A DNA stretch of 64,000 nucleotides, taken from assembly GCA_005406025.1 (NCBI GenBank), contig BGZK01000859.1:62001-126000 (forward strand). Direction: 5' to 3'. The position numbers were made by a program, and so were the translations under genes. Shown in pieces: positions 60,791 to 64,000 of this stretch. The stretch comes from Eumeta japonica. Lineage: Eukaryota > Arthropoda > Insecta > Lepidoptera > Psychidae. The notes beneath the pieces are model-generated. The model made no database searches and had not been told where the DNA came from. It saw only the letters and a program-made list of their open reading frames with translations. The first letter of the stretch is position 1. Each line of letters begins with the position of its first letter.

Positions 60791-61159
60791 TGAAAGGTGA
60801 AAGAATTCATTTTATGCCCGCGCCTTCTCCCGTACGACAAACAAATTTACATAAATGTAATACAAATACATATTAAAACGGTTATCACAAAATAACCATA
60901 ACTAAACAGATGCAAGCACAAGCAAATCGAGCCAGATTCGCATGCGTATTAGACAGTACATCTGCCTCTGCCCAGTTTCGGATTAACGAGTAAATTTAGT
61001 ACAGATTCTGTGTTTAACTTCAATACCTTAATTTTTTTTTCATTACCTTATTTTTTTTGCGATTCTGTGCGATTATAAAATATCTCCCTTAACATAACAT
61101 TATAATTCTTATAAAGGATTGTGATTTCAACGACATAAGATTAGATTCTTTCTACTCAC

Positions 61160-61350
61160 GGCTCTATCAGCGAGGTTACGAACTCTGCAATGTAGATAAG
61201 CGGGTTGGCCCACGGCCGCGGTATATTCCCGCTTCGTGGCGTTGTCGAAGTAAGGCTGGCCCAGAGACTCCAGGTCGCTGGTGATATTTCCGCTTGCACT
61301 GCTATTGACGTTATCGCCGTCACCGCCACCACCACCGCCGACTGACATCT
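61160..61350 (-). CDS. dpr: dpr exon: Gly/Ser-rich lead-in and first half of Ig domain 1
   Basis: On the minus strand a pyrimidine-rich acceptor ending CTGGCAG lies just above 61350, and a strong donor GTGAGT follows 61160. The exon codes a run of six glycines, an Asn/Ser-rich stretch with NSS and NIT sequons, then GQPYFDNATKREYTAAVGQ and AYLHCRVRNLADRA. The Cys in LHCRV is the B-strand cysteine of Ig domain 1; its partner is in the next exon (YECQV). NAT is a third sequon. The exon ends in phase 0 after Ala; the next begins Val-Ser-Trp. An in-frame ATG lies 2 nt after the acceptor, but no signal peptide follows it, so the true start is probably in an upstream exon outside the window. Confidence 0.93.
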
Positions 61351-61434
61351 CTGCCAGAAAATGAGAAAACTGTTGTACATTTAAATTTAAAATGTGATGA
61401 AGTTAAATTATAGAAGGTTCATTCAGTGATATTT

Positions 61435-61487
61435 TACACACACACACAGACACACACAGACATACATAGTGAGAGAGAGAGAGAGAC
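61435..61487. repeat. CA/GA microsatellite
   Basis: (CA)n with CAGA interruptions followed by (GA)n, about 85 bases upstream of the first visible dpr exon edge. Confidence 0.95.
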
Positions 61488-63189
61488 GCGAACATAAATA
61501 CAAGACAAAACAGGCGGTCACGATCTAGTGAAATGCTAAGAACCGAATTTGTTGAGTTTTTAATGGATCTATTTTATACCTATACTACTGTATATAGCTG
61601 TAACGTCTGTGTGTATATAAATCTCTTTTGTCAAATTTTATGATAAGTATTCCATTTATGATTCACTGACTAGACTACCATTTTTAAAATTTATGTCGGT
61701 TTGTATGTTTGCATCTTTTTATATCTTAAGAAGGGTATGACCTATCCTAATAAATATTGGTATAAAGTAATAACACGTAATTGTGTTAATGATATGTTGC
61801 ATGTTTGTATGGGCTATCTTCAAAACGGCGAAACAGATTTTAATCAAATATTGAATAGAGGTAAATCACCTCCTGGACTAACAAATGTTACATTTTATTT
61901 ATCTACCTATTCTATTGCATGAAACTGTGCCTGTTATATTGTTGTCAAATTTTATCATAAATGTTTATTGCACGACGCACCTAATAACGATACTCATCAT
62001 TGTTAAATTTTTACCCTGACTGTCAATCGATAAAGTGCATGTTTGTTTGTTTGTTCGAAGTAGTCTCAAAAAGTCTGAATGGGTTGAAATTCTACTTTGC
62101 ATAAGGATAGACCATTTTCAATGAGTGTGTATTTTATTTTCGTTCAAATTCAAATATCTCTTTATTTTGTAGCTTATACACAATTCTCGAAATGCGTCGT
62201 TATAATATTAATATACAATTATAATGTGAATATACCATGCGTTCGGAAAGCAGTTTTTCTTCAAGAAGAACGAGCAGGAAACTTGAGGGTAGCTCTTTTT
62301 TAATTGCATTATATACAATAACAACAAATAAAAAAGAGTAAAGGACTTTTATTCTCAAAATAATAAAAAAAAATTGCAATGCCTTTATTTACCAAGTAAT
62401 TATTTAATAATGATTTTAAGTTAATTTAAGAGTAAGTTTTGAATATCTACCGAGACGTTATTGAACAAGCACATATAGACTCCTATAAATGAGTTTGTGA
62501 CTTTATGTAATCTATTGACAGGTAAGCATAGTTCATATATCTATTTTACATGTATAAAAAGTTGATTTCTGATTATAAAAAGTAATTTCCTGTTTGTTTC
62601 ATGGTCGTGTAGTGGAAACGTTGATACAGGAAATTAATATAGGACGAGAATAAAATTTTTGTTTGAGAAGTGCCAATAGCATACTAAAAAACTTATTGAT
62701 ATATCAATTTTAGTATGAAGAAACTGGAATAAATTCACAGAATATACGGACAATATCCATTTCCTTAGAATCGATTTTTGTGGGGGGATTTAAAAGTTAC
62801 TTTTACAAAGTATTTTCAATATAGACCACATGATTTTTTTTTTAATTTTAATTTGAATTACTATAAAGGCAGAAAAAGACGTAACAAAAATGATTATATT
62901 ATATAATTCTATATACCATACCCAAAATCGCTTATTATAATTTGTCTCAATTGATTATTGTTGTCGATTGTCCATTTTTAATTACGGCCGATTTTCGGAA
63001 GATATACATACGGCTCATAAATCAACCCCCCTTCCTGTGAATCTGAAAGTGCATGACACCTGGCCAAGTGCAGGTTGTACATCCCTAAGCGTCCGCATTT
63101 GTCCGGAAAGGGTTGCGCATCCATAGGCCGGGTGTTTTCTTCACTTACAATAAAAATACGATATTTACCGTGTAATAAAACTCACAATA

Positions 63190-63680
63190 AAGTATTCTCG
63201 GGGCTAATAACGGCGGCCATAAAGCCATTTTATCGACTATGATGGATGGAGCGGTCCGGTAATTCGACCTGAGCTAATTTTGATTTACTCCTTACATAAA
63301 TAAGAATTAACCTCTTATTTTTGTTCGGCTAATGGAAGTTCTGTGTTGGCAATAAATATGTTTGGTTATTACTGCGCAGGAGATCGGCCAATGGCTTGGG
63401 GTGGGGGGTTAATAGATGTGAACGCGGGCGCTGTAAGGCGGTATGGGTACACATGTCACGTCGCGGGCGCCGATTTTGACGGCCTTGTAAATCCGTGTCG
63501 GATACGCGTGATATTTTTTTTTTGTGCCAGCCGTACGTGTCGCCCGCCTCGTGGGCGGATTCGAACGTTACAATATCGCAAGTGGAGAGTTGTAAGAAAT
63601 TTCATTATCGTCGTTGGACCGCCCACGTAGAATGGAGAGGCCTTACATGCGAAGGACACGCTAATTGTCTATGGAATAAT
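63190..63680. promoter_or_regulatory. GC-richer block upstream of dpr exons
   Basis: CGGCGGCCATAAAGCCATTT and TTATCGACTATGATGG at 63210-63245, then GC-rich 63415-63680. CATAAA and TTTTATCG are Hox/caudal-like words. Candidate regulatory DNA; the frames here (up to 95 codons) are composition effects. Confidence 0.25.
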
Positions 63681-64000
63681 GCCCTAGAATAATTTTGATG
63701 CGCAGTATTAAATCATATGTAGAAATAAAGGTTTTCATCTTAGTATCTACTTAGATTTCATTTTTTCCAAAGTTTCCACTTCGTGCGAAATATTTGATAT
63801 GAATTAATGATGAAAATAAAACGAACACTCTTTTGATTTTATAGTAAATCCCGCATATGTTTGGAACAGATCAAACGCTAGCCTCCATAGGCCACTGCTT
63901 CCACACGACAACGCGCCCGCGCATTCGGCGCTCTAAACAAGGGACTTTCTGGTTAGAGCACCGGCCACCGGCGCACGCACCGGTATAACGCAACTATCGG

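Larger units (their letters stand above)
54378..61159 (-). other. dpr: dpr intron inside Ig domain 1
   Basis: About 6.8 kb, phase 0. Holds an AT-rich inverted repeat (54801-54980), short palindromic TACCTATGTA words near 56165-56205, a long GC-rich island (56900-57600), a hairpin (57952-58006), a LINE 3'-end-like copy (59210-59700) and two minus-strand tract elements (60285-60790). Confidence 0.9.
46253..61350 (-). other. dpr: dpr-family gene locus (visible part)
   Basis: Four exons in the order 61350-61160, 54377-54167, 53011-52912, 46410-46253 join into a single open frame of about 220 codons. All introns are GT-AG and the phases match: 0, 1, 2, then 1 at the open end. Dpr proteins are neuronal cell-surface molecules with two immunoglobulin domains that bind DIP partners and help specify synaptic partners; this is family knowledge. 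Motifs WIRKRDLHILT, ECQVSTEPKIS, SDINLTC and SFIYWYRG place it in the Dpr1-5 branch, most like Dpr4/Dpr5 from memory, and less like Dpr6/8/9/10, which carry RHRD. The 5' signal-peptide exon and a certain 3' exon are not seen. Confidence 0.93.
61351..64000. other. region upstream of the first visible dpr exon
   Basis: Presumed intron or 5' flank of the dpr gene. It holds the CA/GA microsatellite (61435-61487), LINE-like fragments near 62010-62120 and 62145-62300, and GC-rich DNA at 63190-63680 and 63890-64000. I searched the minus strand for a signal-peptide exon and saw none I could support. Confidence 0.5.

Noticed and set aside
63890..64000. tRNA A-box-like word TGGTTAGAGCACCGG at the window end
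   Set aside because: No B box before the window stops and no cloverleaf; could be the start of a SINE but cannot be supported here.
1..64000. A new multi-gene system
   Set aside because: Apart from the dpr exons, coding-like text is limited to transposon relics and one unrecognised short ORF; no cluster of intact unknown genes exists in this window.

Overview
The window reads as AT-rich nuclear DNA of an insect, most likely a moth or butterfly. Three things point there. The only confident protein-coding gene is a spliced Dpr-family (defective proboscis extension response) immunoglobulin gene. The background is full of decayed mariner, BEL/Pao and LINE remnants. Several dispersed repeats look like families I know from Lepidoptera. 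No bacterial operon, CRISPR array, rRNA or complete tRNA is visible.

The Dpr gene runs on the minus strand. Four coding exons fit one open frame with matching splice phases: 61350-61160, 54377-54167, 53011-52912 and 46410-46253. Together they encode a short Gly/Ser-rich, glycosylation-prone lead-in, Ig domain 1 and nearly all of Ig domain 2. The signal-peptide exon is not seen and probably lies beyond position 64000. The last exon is uncertain: a phase-compatible candidate sits at 43080-42977, touching a 40-bp minisatellite, but the true terminus could lie elsewhere, including below position 1. The three introns (about 6.8, 1.2 and 6.5 kb) hold AT-rich DNA, one GC-rich island and repeats.

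Everything else is non-genic or mobile-element-derived. Mariner relics lie at 3678-4940, 13088-14618 (two fragments in opposite orientation), 38558-39842 (full length with an internal duplication) and 44340-44655 (N-terminal part only). A LINE reverse-transcriptase remnant (33579-34165, +) abuts a BEL/Pao remnant (34300-34735, -). A pair of about 430-460 bp elements with short terminal-type inverted repeats lies at 11778-12209 and 19725-20187. About ten degenerate tracts rich in GATTC/GATCC-type words occur in both orientations, and one has grown into a 46-bp minisatellite at 23420-23845. A 120-bp tandem unit occurs in opposite orientations at 34921-35330 and 35941-36244.

About a dozen short GC-rich islands with TAATTA-type homeodomain core words stand out from the AT-rich background and are candidate conserved regulatory elements. 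An unrecognised minus-strand ORF at 8663-8400, ending in a CAAX-like motif and followed at once by AATAAA, is the best candidate for an undescribed coding exon. I found no convincing new multi-gene system.
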